NCBI GenBank assembly: GCA_041398785.1
Contig: JAWKUA010000002.1
Span: 62,001-126,000, forward strand
Length of the DNA stretch: 64,000 nt
DNA from: Planctomycetaceae bacterium
Lineage (GTDB): Bacteria; Planctomycetota; Planctomycetia; Planctomycetales; Planctomycetaceae
Reading direction: 5' to 3'
The notes under the pieces are model-generated. The model ran no database searches, was not told the DNA's origin, and saw nothing but the letters and a program-made list of their open reading frames with translations. The translations under genes were made by a program, and so were the position numbers. Shown here piece by piece: positions 25,324 to 34,421 of the stretch; position 1 is the first letter of the stretch, and every line of letters starts with the position of its first letter.

Positions 25324-27549
25324 ATGGCCCCGTCGTCGCGTTGCCCCGAATGCGGTGCGGAAATCCCGGAATCCACTCCCGAAGGTCTGTGCCCGAAATG
25401 CCTGATGGGAGCGGCTCTGGATGACAGCGATCAACCGCTGGAAAACAGCCCGTTCGCCGAGACAACGCCGCAGCCGGCTGCGTTTGTCCCGCCGTCACCG
25501 AGGCATCTGGCGCCGCTGTTTCCTCAGTTGGAGATTCTGCAACTGATCGGCCACGGCGGCATGGGAGCCGTCTATAAGGCTCGCCAGAGAAAGCTGGATC
25601 GGCTGGTAGCGCTGAAGATCATTCGGCCGGAGTCGGCTCACGATCCTGCGTTTGCGGAACGATTCAACCGGGAAGCACGCACACTGGCGCGACTCAGTCA
25701 CCCGAACATCGTCGCTGTCCACGATTTCGGAGAGGTTTCAACAGGCGCTGACCCAGGTTCTCCCGTCGAGCCCCAGGCGCTGCCGCAGGCTGACGACGCC
25801 GACGGTAACGCTGCAACGGCGGCTCGCCGGGAGCCTCCGTCGACAGCACAGGACGGTTCGACTCTGTATTTCTTCGTGATGGAATTCGTGGACGGACCCA
25901 ACCTGCGACAGCTCATGCAGTCCGGTTCAACGCGGAAGGCAAACGCCGTGACACCGGAACAGGCGATGACCATTGTTCCCCAGGTCTGTGACGCGCTGCA
26001 GTACGCTCACCAGGAACGTGTGGTTCACCGCGATATCAAACCGGAAAACATACTCGTCGACTCGCGCGGCCGAGTGAAGATCGCCGACTTCGGGCTCGCC
26101 AAGCTGGCAACCAGCGCTCCCGAACACTTCACGCTGACGGGTACTCACCAGGTCATGGGGACGCCTCGCTACATGGCTCCGGAACAAATGGCGGGGTCAC
26201 GAGCGGTCGATCATCGAGCCGACATCTATTCGCTGGGTGTCGTGCTGTACGAAATGCTGACCGGCGAACTTCCCATGGGATCGTTTGAGCCTCCGTCACA
26301 GCGTGCCGCCGTCGACGTGCGTGTCGACAATGTGGTGCTGAAGGCACTGGCCTCAGATCCGGATCGGCGCTACCAGCATGCCGGTGAGTTCGCGTCGGAA
26401 CTGGTCGCGGTTGCTCCGCAGGCGGCCTCGCAGCTGAGCATGGCGTCGCCGTATCCCCAGCCATGGCCGGGCCCGTCGACAATACTGGACAATGCTGTGG
26501 AAGCAGCGGTCAACAGTGTGCGCGAAGGACAGATTCGTCGCCTGGCACGGCACCGGAATGCTCCTGCGGTCCTGGCAATGCTGATGTCGGCCGGAATCAT
26601 TGCTGCGACCGTTCTGCTGTTCCTGCCATTCGGACTCAACATGAATCGTCTGCCGATGAACGTCGGCGAACCGGCGCTTTCCATTGGGCTGGTCAGTCTG
26701 ATTCTGCTGCTGACGCTGTTCAGCATTGGTACGCTGCGAGATCAGCCAGCCGGTCGTCCGTGGGCCATTTTGCTGGGAGGGGCCATCCTGTTGCCGATGG
26801 GGATTGCCGCTCGTGGTCGCGTCGCCCTGGCGCTGGAAGGCAGCCTGCCTCACGCTTCGGAAGCGGAATGGTGGCTGATCGCCGTGTTCGGCTTCATTGT
26901 CGTCCTGCTGTTCTCGGGAGCCTGGGATCTGCGGAACTGGCTGAACCGGCCGATTGCAACGGAAGCACTCCAGCCGCCGCAAAGACTGGCATCGTCCCGC
27001 ACATCGGACGTGACGCAGGGGCGTGACGGCGTCTCACTGGAGATCGCCCGGATCGAAAGCGAGGGACTTCCCGATGTCTGCATGGTCTGCGGCGATCCGG
27101 CACCCGAACGAGTCAGCAAGAAGTTTTCGTATCAGTCCGATTCGGCTCAGATGCTGACAGCTGCAGGAATCTTCCTGGGTCTCATCCCGGGACTTATCGT
27201 CGCCGCGATGACACATCATCAACTGCGAGTCTCCTGTCCGATGTGTGCGCGACACACAAACCACTGGAGCGGTTTCGCCTGGTTCGCCGGCGCCGGCTGG
27301 TTGCTGATTCCGGCACTGGCGGGATGCGGCTGGGGGCTGGGACTTCTGGCCGATACCAACAGCTATGCCGGCGCGACGACCGCCGCCATCAGTCTGGGAG
27401 TTGCCGGAATTGCCGTCTATGTGATCCAACTGATTCGCACCGGCACGTCACTGGTCCGGTGCGAACGCATCACAGGTGACCGAATCGACTTTGGACGTGT
27501 GTCTTCGCGGTTCGCCCGCGCCGTTCGAAGCACGAAGCACGGCGCATGA
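25324..27549 (+). CDS. Membrane serine/threonine protein kinase with N- and C-terminal Cys motifs
   Basis: 741 residues. An N-terminal zinc ribbon (CPECG-x12-CPKC, residues 7-26) precedes a Hanks-type kinase domain (about 70-360): glycine loop GHGGMGAVY, ATP lysine 98, HRDIKPEN at 235-242, DFG at 255-257, APE at 285-287. A Pro/Ala-rich insert of about 38 residues splits the N-lobe. Several hydrophobic helices (from about residue 415) follow, then a C-terminal segment with CMVCGDPAPERVSKKF and SCPMC that could bind metal, with more membrane helices. It is paired with the upstream ECF sigma gene. The C-terminal domain is not one I can name. Confidence 0.93.
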   Translation: MAPSSRCPECGAEIPESTPEGLCPKCLMGAALDDSDQPLENSPFAETTPQPAAFVPPSPRHLAPLFPQLEILQLIGHGGMGAVYKARQRKLDRLVALKIIRPESAHDPAFAERFNREARTLARLSHPNIVAVHDFGEVSTGADPGSPVEPQALPQADDADGNAATAARREPPSTAQDGSTLYFFVMEFVDGPNLRQLMQSGSTRKANAVTPEQAMTIVPQVCDALQYAHQERVVHRDIKPENILVDSRGRVKIADFGLAKLATSAPEHFTLTGTHQVMGTPRYMAPEQMAGSRAVDHRADIYSLGVVLYEMLTGELPMGSFEPPSQRAAVDVRVDNVVLKALASDPDRRYQHAGEFASELVAVAPQAASQLSMASPYPQPWPGPSTILDNAVEAAVNSVREGQIRRLARHRNAPAVLAMLMSAGIIAATVLLFLPFGLNMNRLPMNVGEPALSIGLVSLILLLTLFSIGTLRDQPAGRPWAILLGGAILLPMGIAARGRVALALEGSLPHASEAEWWLIAVFGFIVVLLFSGAWDLRNWLNRPIATEALQPPQRLASSRTSDVTQGRDGVSLEIARIESEGLPDVCMVCGDPAPERVSKKFSYQSDSAQMLTAAGIFLGLIPGLIVAAMTHHQLRVSCPMCARHTNHWSGFAWFAGAGWLLIPALAGCGWGLGLLADTNSYAGATTAAISLGVAGIAVYVIQLIRTGTSLVRCERITGDRIDFGRVSSRFARAVRSTKHGA

Positions 27550-27639
27550 TCTGTACGTTTGTTGTTCCCGCGCCGTCCGCCTAAGCTGCCGTCCCCACTG
27601 TGTCCCCGGAACAGCAATCGCAGCAGAGAACCCGGCACG

Positions 27640-29073
27640 ATGACCGACACTCGTCCGAACATCATCTTTATTATCACCGATCAGCAGCGATTCGACACGA
27701 TCCGCGAGCTGGGTTTTGATTATATGGAAACTCCGCACCTGGATCGCCTGGTGCGCGAAGGCACCACATTCACCAACGCACATATTTCCGCGCCAAGCTG
27801 CGCTCCTTCGCGGGCCAGTCTGTTCACCGGCTACTTCCCGCACACCACCGGCATTCTGAAAAACGCGGACGCCTGGAATCACGGCTGGATCGAACTACTG
27901 GCCGACAGCGGATACCGCTGCATCAATATCGGAAAAATGCACACCTATCCCTATCACACAACCATGGGCTTCCACGAACGCTACGTCGTCGAAAACAAGG
28001 ACCGCTACATGGAAGAGCGGTTTTACTACGACGAATGGGACAAGGCGCTGCACGCGCGCGGGCTGGTGAAACAGCAGAGGGAACTGTATCGCAAGCGCAG
28101 TGACTACCGGGACAGCCTGGGAGCCTTCCTGTGGGAACTGGATGAGGATATGCAGTCGGACAACTTTGTCGGCAATATGGCGACGTGGTGGATTGACACG
28201 AAGCCAGTCCCCGATCAGCCGCTGTTCCTGCAGATTGGCTTCCCCGGACCGCATCCGCCGTACGACCCAACTCCTGCGGAAGCCGCCAGATACATGGACA
28301 AGACGCTGCCACTGCTGGCAGTGACGCAGGAAGAACTCGACAGTCAGCCGCGAGCATTCAAGGTGCTGCAGCAGCACAACTACGACATTGACCATGACAG
28401 CGTCGTGCATAAGGGCGAACCGACGCGTGAAGAACGGCACAAACAGCGAGCCTACTATCTGGCCAATGTCACAATGATCGACACAAAGGTCGGTGAGATT
28501 CTGCAGTCGCTGGAACGCCGCGGGTATCTCGATAACGCAGTGGTCATCTTCACCAGCGATCACGGCGACTGTCTGACGGACCACGGTCACAGCCAGAAAT
28601 GGACGATGTACGATATCATCACCAGAATGCCGGTTATTGTCTGGAGCCCTGGTCGCTTTGAAGCCGGACGCCGCATCGACGGACTCTGCCAGCAGATGGA
28701 TATTGGTCCGGCCATACTGGAACTTGGGGGCGTTGATGTGCCGAAAACCATGGAAGCCGAATCACTGCTGCCTGCCCTGGAAGGTCGCGACTGGACGCCG
28801 CGGAAATATGTCTATGCCGAGCACGGGCAGGACCATATTCTGGACGGCACGGACTTTATGACAATGGTCCGCAGTGACACCTGGAAGCTGGTCCATTTCA
28901 TTGATGAAGACGAAGGTCAGCTCTTCGATCTGGCCAACGACCCGGATGAGATGAAAAACCTTTGGCGCAGTGCGCAGCATTCCGTACAGAAGCAGGCATT
29001 ACTGGCGGAACTTCGTGAGTGGCGCTGTCGCAGCACGGTGCGGACCGCTCAATGGGCGGCACGGTTTCGATAG
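27640..29073 (+). CDS. Sulfatase (alkaline phosphatase superfamily)
   Basis: 477 residues from ATG 27640. The active-site motif CAPSR (Cys54) is the C-x-P-S-R sequence converted to formylglycine by a maturation enzyme. Metal-binding sequences are RPNIIFIITDQQR near the start and VVIFTSDHGD. The C-terminal part (LFDLANDPDEMKNL) is typical of type I sulfatases that remove sulfate esters from carbohydrates. No signal peptide is visible with this start, which is unusual for planctomycete sulfatases; a cytoplasmic role or a different start is possible. Substrate unknown. Confidence 0.92.
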   Translation: MTDTRPNIIFIITDQQRFDTIRELGFDYMETPHLDRLVREGTTFTNAHISAPSCAPSRASLFTGYFPHTTGILKNADAWNHGWIELLADSGYRCINIGKMHTYPYHTTMGFHERYVVENKDRYMEERFYYDEWDKALHARGLVKQQRELYRKRSDYRDSLGAFLWELDEDMQSDNFVGNMATWWIDTKPVPDQPLFLQIGFPGPHPPYDPTPAEAARYMDKTLPLLAVTQEELDSQPRAFKVLQQHNYDIDHDSVVHKGEPTREERHKQRAYYLANVTMIDTKVGEILQSLERRGYLDNAVVIFTSDHGDCLTDHGHSQKWTMYDIITRMPVIVWSPGRFEAGRRIDGLCQQMDIGPAILELGGVDVPKTMEAESLLPALEGRDWTPRKYVYAEHGQDHILDGTDFMTMVRSDTWKLVHFIDEDEGQLFDLANDPDEMKNLWRSAQHSVQKQALLAELREWRCRSTVRTAQWAARFR

Positions 29074-29148
29074 CACGTGCGAGTACCGTCGTTTCACGTG
29101 GAATCGGCAACGACCATCGCCGGTTCCCGCAGGTGAGGAGAACGGAAC

Positions 29149-29580
29149 GTGAGTGAACGGCTGCACGGCGTGATCTTCGAAGCCGATGAGGCGACTGCGG
29201 CTGATTTCTTTTGTGAACTGCCGCCCGTCACCTTCCTGCGGCTGGTCCCGCTGGAATCGAGCGGCCTGTGGGCGATTTTTACGGAGGGATGGCCGGGCGA
29301 CAATGACGTGCTGGACGACATCGCGATTAAGTGCTCTCGACAGTTCGGAAAGGTGGTTCGCTACGCCTACGACAGCCGCGTCGATTTTTTCAGCGATCTC
29401 TACGAACACGGAGTCCTGACGCAGTCCCAAATGCCAAAGGAGAGAGGAGTTCCCCTGCTGGCGAAGTACCCGTTTCCGTCAAACGCCAAAGAACCGGGGC
29501 TGGACGAGCAAATCGACTCGGCATATCGCAGCGGATACGACCGGGCTTTGCTGAGTACATGGTGGCGGCCGTCGTCTTGA
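29149..29580 (+). CDS. Hypothetical protein, 143 residues
   Basis: Starts at GTG 29149 with GGAG eight bases upstream. The protein is mixed alpha/beta, mildly acidic, without signal peptide or membrane segment, and with notable aromatic clusters (FFCELPPVTFLRLVPLESSG, VRYAYDSRVDFFSDLYEHG, STWWRP). I do not recognise the family. It follows the sulfatase by 75 bases on the same strand and may be cotranscribed, though no functional link is evident. Confidence 0.65.
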   Translation: MSERLHGVIFEADEATAADFFCELPPVTFLRLVPLESSGLWAIFTEGWPGDNDVLDDIAIKCSRQFGKVVRYAYDSRVDFFSDLYEHGVLTQSQMPKERGVPLLAKYPFPSNAKEPGLDEQIDSAYRSGYDRALLSTWWRPSS

Positions 29581-29642
29581 TCCACCCGGCGGACGGTGTG
29601 CGTCTCGCCGACGGTCAAAGTTAATTCGGGCGAAAGCATCTA

Positions 29643-30476
29643 CTACGCAATCCGAAACTCCGTTCGGTTGCCTTCCGCGTCCATGACTCCCAGCCGTACG
29701 AATTGACCTTCATCGACAGAGACGACGGCGGTGGGCTGATCCGGGTCGGGCATAATGGACTCCCGATGTTCGCGGATGCCGGGGCACAGGAAGTCGTTGC
29801 AGGTCGAACTTCGCTTTTCGCGAGGCATCGCGCAGCCGGCATTCGTTTGATACAGACAGGCGTCGTTCTGAGATGCTTCCGGAATGCGGTCGATGTAGTC
29901 GTCAATCATTTCCTCGGCCGTTAGTTCCGGTTCGTTGACAAGTCGCCACGCCAGGAATTCCGGCAGCAGGTAGGCGTGCAGATGACCCATGCGGCAGCAC
30001 CAGCCTCGGCAGGTGGAACACGCATTGATGACGGCTCGTGAGTCGTAGTCGTGATCGCGCGGTTCGTAGCGGCTAAGCAGATCACCGTTGTGATAGGGAT
30101 TCGCCGCGAGCTGTGCGGCCTCCGCGAAGTGTTCTTCAAGCGTCCGTCGGAACGCGGCAATGCGTTCCGGCGGCTGCGGGGCCTGGTCATAATCGATACC
30201 GGGAACCACGATCAGTCGCAGATCGCCCGATTCGGTCTGCTTCAGGACGTCGGGAAACTGCTCACGAAGTTTCCGGCGGGCGCCATCGACAAGTGCGGCC
30301 TGTTCGTCGCGTTCCTTTTGTTTCTGCTTTGCGATCTGCCGCTGCAGCCAGGGGCCGCGACACTTCAGGTCGCCGCAGATGTTTTCATGGATCTCGTGGA
30401 CCGTGGAAAGCTGGTTGCCGCAGGAAGGACAGTACCTAACGGGGCCGGGAGGCTTGTAGTGGGGAACTAACGGCAT
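29643..30476 (-). CDS. Cysteine-rich YkgJ-like protein with N-terminal zinc ribbon (paralogue 2)
   Basis: 277 residues from ATG 30476, with GAAGG upstream. The N-terminus is a ribbon (CPSCG and a later CGDLKCRGPWLQ). The central part has a long basic-acidic helix. The C-terminal half carries CSTCRGWCC, the CxxCxxxCC signature of the YkgJ zinc/iron-chelating family, followed by ACLYQTNAGC and STCNDFLC, giving a likely multi-cysteine metal or Fe-S site. It is a tandem paralogue of the upstream gene on the same strand, 70 bases away. Function unknown; iron-sulfur binding is inferred from motif only. Confidence 0.75.
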   Translation of the reverse strand: MPLVPHYKPPGPVRYCPSCGNQLSTVHEIHENICGDLKCRGPWLQRQIAKQKQKERDEQAALVDGARRKLREQFPDVLKQTESGDLRLIVVPGIDYDQAPQPPERIAAFRRTLEEHFAEAAQLAANPYHNGDLLSRYEPRDHDYDSRAVINACSTCRGWCCRMGHLHAYLLPEFLAWRLVNEPELTAEEMIDDYIDRIPEASQNDACLYQTNAGCAMPREKRSSTCNDFLCPGIREHRESIMPDPDQPTAVVSVDEGQFVRLGVMDAEGNRTEFRIA

Positions 30477-30546
30477 CGCTGAATACCTTCTCCGAGTTTC
30501 GAAGTGCTTACGTCGTGAGTTCCGGCTCAAACCCGAGAACGCGACT

Positions 30547-31425
30547 TCAGGCACTGGCAGGCTCTGGTGGTTCGTCCGCGTCGAGCGTGATTTCGGTTCG
30601 GTTGCCATCGGAATCCATCGTGCCGAAACGGACAAATCCGTCGCCGTCGTACGCTGCGGCAACAGTTGGCTGATCGGGGTTTTCAGCAAGGGATGCCATG
30701 TGCGGACGAAAGCCAATGCACAGGAAATCGTTGCACGTGCCGCTTCGCAACTCTCGCGGAAGAGCACAGCCGGTGGTGGTGTGGTACAGGCAGGAATCGT
30801 TGAGCGACTGTGCCGGGATGCGGTCAATGTAGTCGCCGATCATTGCCGCGGGGTCGGCATCCGGCTCGTGAACCAGCCGCCACGCAAGGAATTCGGCAGT
30901 GATGAAGGCGTGCTGGTAGCCCATTCGACAACAGCGGCCTCGGCACGTTCCACACGCGTTCATGATGGCCAGCGAAGACTGGTCGCGGTCACGAGGTTCG
31001 TAGCTGCAAAGCAGGTTCTCCACGCGGAACGCGTCGTTGACCAATTCAAGGGCATCCGACATCAGCTGTTCCAGCATTTCTCGGAACGCGGCGATTCGCT
31101 CTGCCGACTGCGGCGCGAGTTCGGATTCGAAGTCCGGCACAACAATCAGGCGCAGTTCGCCGGCTTCGGTTCGCTGATAAGCGTCGGGAGCCGTCCGGCG
31201 CAGTTGTTCGAGTGCAGCTTCAGCAAGCGCCGCCTGCGTCGCCCGGGTTTTTTCCTGTTCATGGGCGTTCTTTCGCTGCAGCCATGGGCCGCGGCATTTC
31301 AGGTCGCTGCAGATGTTTTCACGCTGTTCGTGAAACGTGACCAGCTCCTTGCCGCAGGCCGGGCAGCAGGGAAGTTTTTGGTGCGAATTGTGACGAGCAA
31401 TGAATTCGGGCAGCGCTGCAGACAT
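30547..31425 (-). CDS. Cysteine-rich YkgJ-like protein with N-terminal zinc ribbon (paralogue 1)
   Basis: 292 residues with GGAGG upstream of the ATG. Layout is the same as its downstream neighbour: CPACG plus CSDLKCRGPWLQ ribbon, a charged helix, a short RLIVVPDF strand, CGTCRGRCC (the CxxCxxxCC signature), SCLYHTTTGC and GTCNDFLC. The pair is readily alignable along its whole length but clearly diverged, so the duplication is not recent. Every cysteine cluster is conserved between the two, which argues that both are functional. The gene probably shares a transcript with paralogue 2. Confidence 0.78.
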   Translation of the reverse strand: MSAALPEFIARHNSHQKLPCCPACGKELVTFHEQRENICSDLKCRGPWLQRKNAHEQEKTRATQAALAEAALEQLRRTAPDAYQRTEAGELRLIVVPDFESELAPQSAERIAAFREMLEQLMSDALELVNDAFRVENLLCSYEPRDRDQSSLAIMNACGTCRGRCCRMGYQHAFITAEFLAWRLVHEPDADPAAMIGDYIDRIPAQSLNDSCLYHTTTGCALPRELRSGTCNDFLCIGFRPHMASLAENPDQPTVAAAYDGDGFVRFGTMDSDGNRTEITLDADEPPEPASA

Positions 31426-31601
31426 GAATCATCCTCCCGGGCCGATCGAAGAGCACAGGACGACGCCTGGCACGGCGATCCGGAAGATTCTCGTCAGAAT
31501 GCTGCCGAAGTTGCGTCCGAACCCGAGGGAATTGTCGGCAATGCGGCTGACCGGCGGAACGTGCGGTTCATTCGGAAAGCACGTTCCACGCAGTGAGGAA
31601 A

Positions 31602-32171
31602 TCAGTCGCCGTCGAACGAGGCGCCAAGTTCGTCGATCGCCTTATGTTCCGCGGCGCTGACCGGCAGCAGTCCGAGGAATCCGCCAGCCGCCTCCGCCAC
31701 GTCCCTTGCCGCAGCGACCGTCTGCCGTTTCAGTGCGGCGAACGTGTCCGGCGGGACAACATCCTTCAGAGCGTGGATGTAGTCTTTCCATGCCTTCAAC
31801 AGCGATTCCGGCGGTCGCTGGTGCAGCCACCAGTCCAGCACATGCCACGCCTCGGAATCCGGATCGAGCCCCGCCTGTTTCGCGGCATGATGAACGGCTT
31901 CCTTTTCCTTTTCGACGACGGAACCGGTCGCCCAGGCAACATGCACCGTGGGAAACAAATTCAGTGCCTGGACGGTCTGCGGCCGGATCCCCGCATCCAA
32001 CAATTCATCCAGAACGCTGCCGTCCATGATATGCGTGTTGGCCTTCAATTCCTCACGATCAGCTTCACGTCGCCATTTCTCCTTGAGCTTCTGTTTCAGC
32101 TCTTCATCAACGCGGTGGAAAAACTCTTCTTCCAGTGCCGATTCGCGACGTCGAAATGCGTCAGTTGTCAT
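31602..32171 (-). CDS. Hypothetical helical protein, 189 residues
   Basis: Good ribosome-binding site (AGGGGAG) before the ATG at 32171. Entirely helical, highly charged N-terminus (EEEFFHRVDEELKQKLKEKW), then TVHVAWATGSVVEKEKEAVHHAA, EAWHVLDWWL, and a C-terminal AARDVAEAAGGFLGLLP followed by SAAEHKAIDELG. The last part resembles TerB-like tellurite resistance domains, but I would not assign it. It lies upstream of the two cysteine-rich genes on the same strand with a 176-base gap. No signal peptide or membrane span. Confidence 0.65.
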   Translation of the reverse strand: MTTDAFRRRESALEEEFFHRVDEELKQKLKEKWRREADREELKANTHIMDGSVLDELLDAGIRPQTVQALNLFPTVHVAWATGSVVEKEKEAVHHAAKQAGLDPDSEAWHVLDWWLHQRPPESLLKAWKDYIHALKDVVPPDTFAALKRQTVAAARDVAEAAGGFLGLLPVSAAEHKAIDELGASFDGD

Positions 32172-32442
32172 CGTTGCTCCCCTTCACAAGCAGACCCATC
32201 AGAATTCTACGCTTCGAAATCTATCAATCCGACCGATGCCGTAAACTAATCACTTTGGAATGCGCATTCCGCCGAACACAACACTTGCCAAACTCGGGAG
32301 TCCCGATTGCGTTTCGACCTTTAATTGCGAAGATTGACAGCGGACATTCGAATTGACTGGCGAAAGTCGTTGCCCGCGCGGCGAATCGACGGCAGTTTCC
32401 GTGAACGAACTCAGGATTTTGAACCGGAACAAGGTGACCACA

Positions 32443-34332
32443 ATGCTCGGCAGGACTCCATTTCTGACGCTGTTTCTGATGTGTGCGATGTCTTCCGGAA
32501 CGGTGTTTGCGCAGGCCACGACGGCCACTGCGCCGTCGCAGGATAACAGCAAGCGGTCAGCCGTCGCGACGAAAGCTGTGATTCCCGTTTTTGAATTATC
32601 CGGTCCCGTAACGGAAAAAGCCGTCGCCGACGATTTCCCGTTCAGCTTCGGTTCGACGGGTGAATCGCTGAAAAGTCTGACGGACCGCCTGTCGAAGGTT
32701 ATCGACGATGACGATGTGCCGGCGATCGTGCTCTTCGCCGACAGTGCTCAAGTCGGCCGGGCTCAGCAGCAGGAACTTCGCCGCGTGCTGGCCGCGATCC
32801 GGGCCGCGGGCAAGCAGATCCATGTTCATTCCGAACTGTTTACGACCGGCGAATTCGTCCTGATGTCCGGTGCGTCCGAAATCAGCATGGTGCCGACGGG
32901 CTACATGTTCATCACCGGACTTTACGGCGAACAGATGTTCCTGCGTGGTCTGCTGGACAAGCTCGGCGTCACGCCGGATTACTTCACCTGCGGCGATTTC
33001 AAGACCGCCGCTGAAATGTTTATGCGGAAAGAACCGAGTGCTCAGTCGAAGGAAATGAGCGACTGGCTGTACGGCGGGATCTTCGATGAACTAATAGCCG
33101 ACGTCGCCCGAGGACGTGGTGTGGAGAAAGACGTCGCCAGGGCATGGATTGACGAAGGCGTGTTTACCGCCGAACGAGCCATCGAAAAAGGCATCATCGA
33201 CGTCGTCGAGCACCGTCAGGACTTCGAAGAGCGACTGAAGAAACTTTACGGCGACGATCTGAAGTTCGACCGAAAATACGGGAAAAAGAAGGGCACAGAA
33301 ATCGACCTGTCGTCGCCTTTCGGCATCCTGAATTTTTACGCCGAGCTACTGTCGCCGCCGTCGACAAAAGCCAGCACCAAACCCGGCGTTGCGATCGTCT
33401 ACCTGGAAGGCAGCATCCTGCCGGGAAGCAGCCAGGGCAATCCGTTTCTGGCCGACGCGGCTGCGTTCAGTGATTCCATTCGCAAGGCTCTGGACGAAGC
33501 GGCCAACGATGACGCGGTCAAAGCGGTTGTGTTTCGCGTGAATTCGCCGGGAGGTTCGGCCGTTGCCAGTGAAATCATCCTGAACGCGACGAGGCGGATC
33601 GCTGCAAAGAAGCCGTTTGTCGTTTCGATGGGTGACGTGGCCGGCAGCGGAGGCTACTACGTGGCCTGCGGAGCAGACACCATCTTCGTCGACCCTTCGA
33701 CAATCACGGGCTCCATCGGAGTCGTCGCCGGCAAGTTCGCGACGACAGGACTGTGGGACAAGGTCGGCATAAACTGGTCCCCGATCTCCCACGGAAAGAA
33801 CGCCGCGATCCTGAGCAGCGCAGATGTGTTTTCCGATTCCGAACGAGCGGCGATGCAGAGCTACATGGACGAGGTCTACGAAGTGTTCAAGGGACACGTC
33901 GTGAAGGCTCGCGGCGATCGCCTGAAAAAGGACATCGACGAACTGGCCGGGGGGCGTGTCTACACCGGCCGTCAGGCAATCGAACTGGGGCTCGCGGACA
34001 AACTCGGCGGACTTTCCGATGCCGTGGCATTCGCCGCGAAGGAAGCCAGCCTGGAGGAAGGCTACGACGTCCGCATCGTGCCTCGCCCGAAGAATTTCAT
34101 GGAACTTCTGATGAGCGACCTGACTGGCCCCAAAGACGACGGCCGGCACCTGCAAATGAACCTGCCCGCGGGATTCAGCGAAAGTCAGCCGCTGATCGAC
34201 ACGGTCCTGCCACTGCTGAACGGCATCGATCCTCAACGAGTCGCCGCCATCAAACAGGCGCTGCTGCAGATGTCGATTCTGCAGAAGGAACGCGTGAGCC
34301 TGATGATGCCGGTGATGAGTTTCGCCCCGTAG
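32443..34332 (+). CDS. sppA: Signal peptide peptidase SppA, 67K type
   Basis: 629 residues from ATG 32443, with AAGGTG upstream and a signal peptide (LGRTPFLTLFLMCAMSSG). SppA degrades cleaved signal peptides in the inner membrane or periplasm. This long form has two tandem Clp-fold domains. The catalytic serine is in GDVAGSGGYYVA in the second domain; the general-base lysine is expected in GDFKTAAEMF of the first domain, matching the E. coli GKYKSAVE position. SPGGSAVASEI and GSIGVVAGKF are further family motifs. The C-terminal extension of about 80 residues is unassigned. Confidence 0.93.
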   Translation: MLGRTPFLTLFLMCAMSSGTVFAQATTATAPSQDNSKRSAVATKAVIPVFELSGPVTEKAVADDFPFSFGSTGESLKSLTDRLSKVIDDDDVPAIVLFADSAQVGRAQQQELRRVLAAIRAAGKQIHVHSELFTTGEFVLMSGASEISMVPTGYMFITGLYGEQMFLRGLLDKLGVTPDYFTCGDFKTAAEMFMRKEPSAQSKEMSDWLYGGIFDELIADVARGRGVEKDVARAWIDEGVFTAERAIEKGIIDVVEHRQDFEERLKKLYGDDLKFDRKYGKKKGTEIDLSSPFGILNFYAELLSPPSTKASTKPGVAIVYLEGSILPGSSQGNPFLADAAAFSDSIRKALDEAANDDAVKAVVFRVNSPGGSAVASEIILNATRRIAAKKPFVVSMGDVAGSGGYYVACGADTIFVDPSTITGSIGVVAGKFATTGLWDKVGINWSPISHGKNAAILSSADVFSDSERAAMQSYMDEVYEVFKGHVVKARGDRLKKDIDELAGGRVYTGRQAIELGLADKLGGLSDAVAFAAKEASLEEGYDVRIVPRPKNFMELLMSDLTGPKDDGRHLQMNLPAGFSESQPLIDTVLPLLNGIDPQRVAAIKQALLQMSILQKERVSLMMPVMSFAP

Positions 34333-34421
34333 CCAGCGTAACCTGTCGGTGGACTCGCGGTGCTTCAGAAGTCTCGCTCAGAATGTCTACGTTCCGGCGA
34401 GTCCGGCAATGAGGTGTCACT

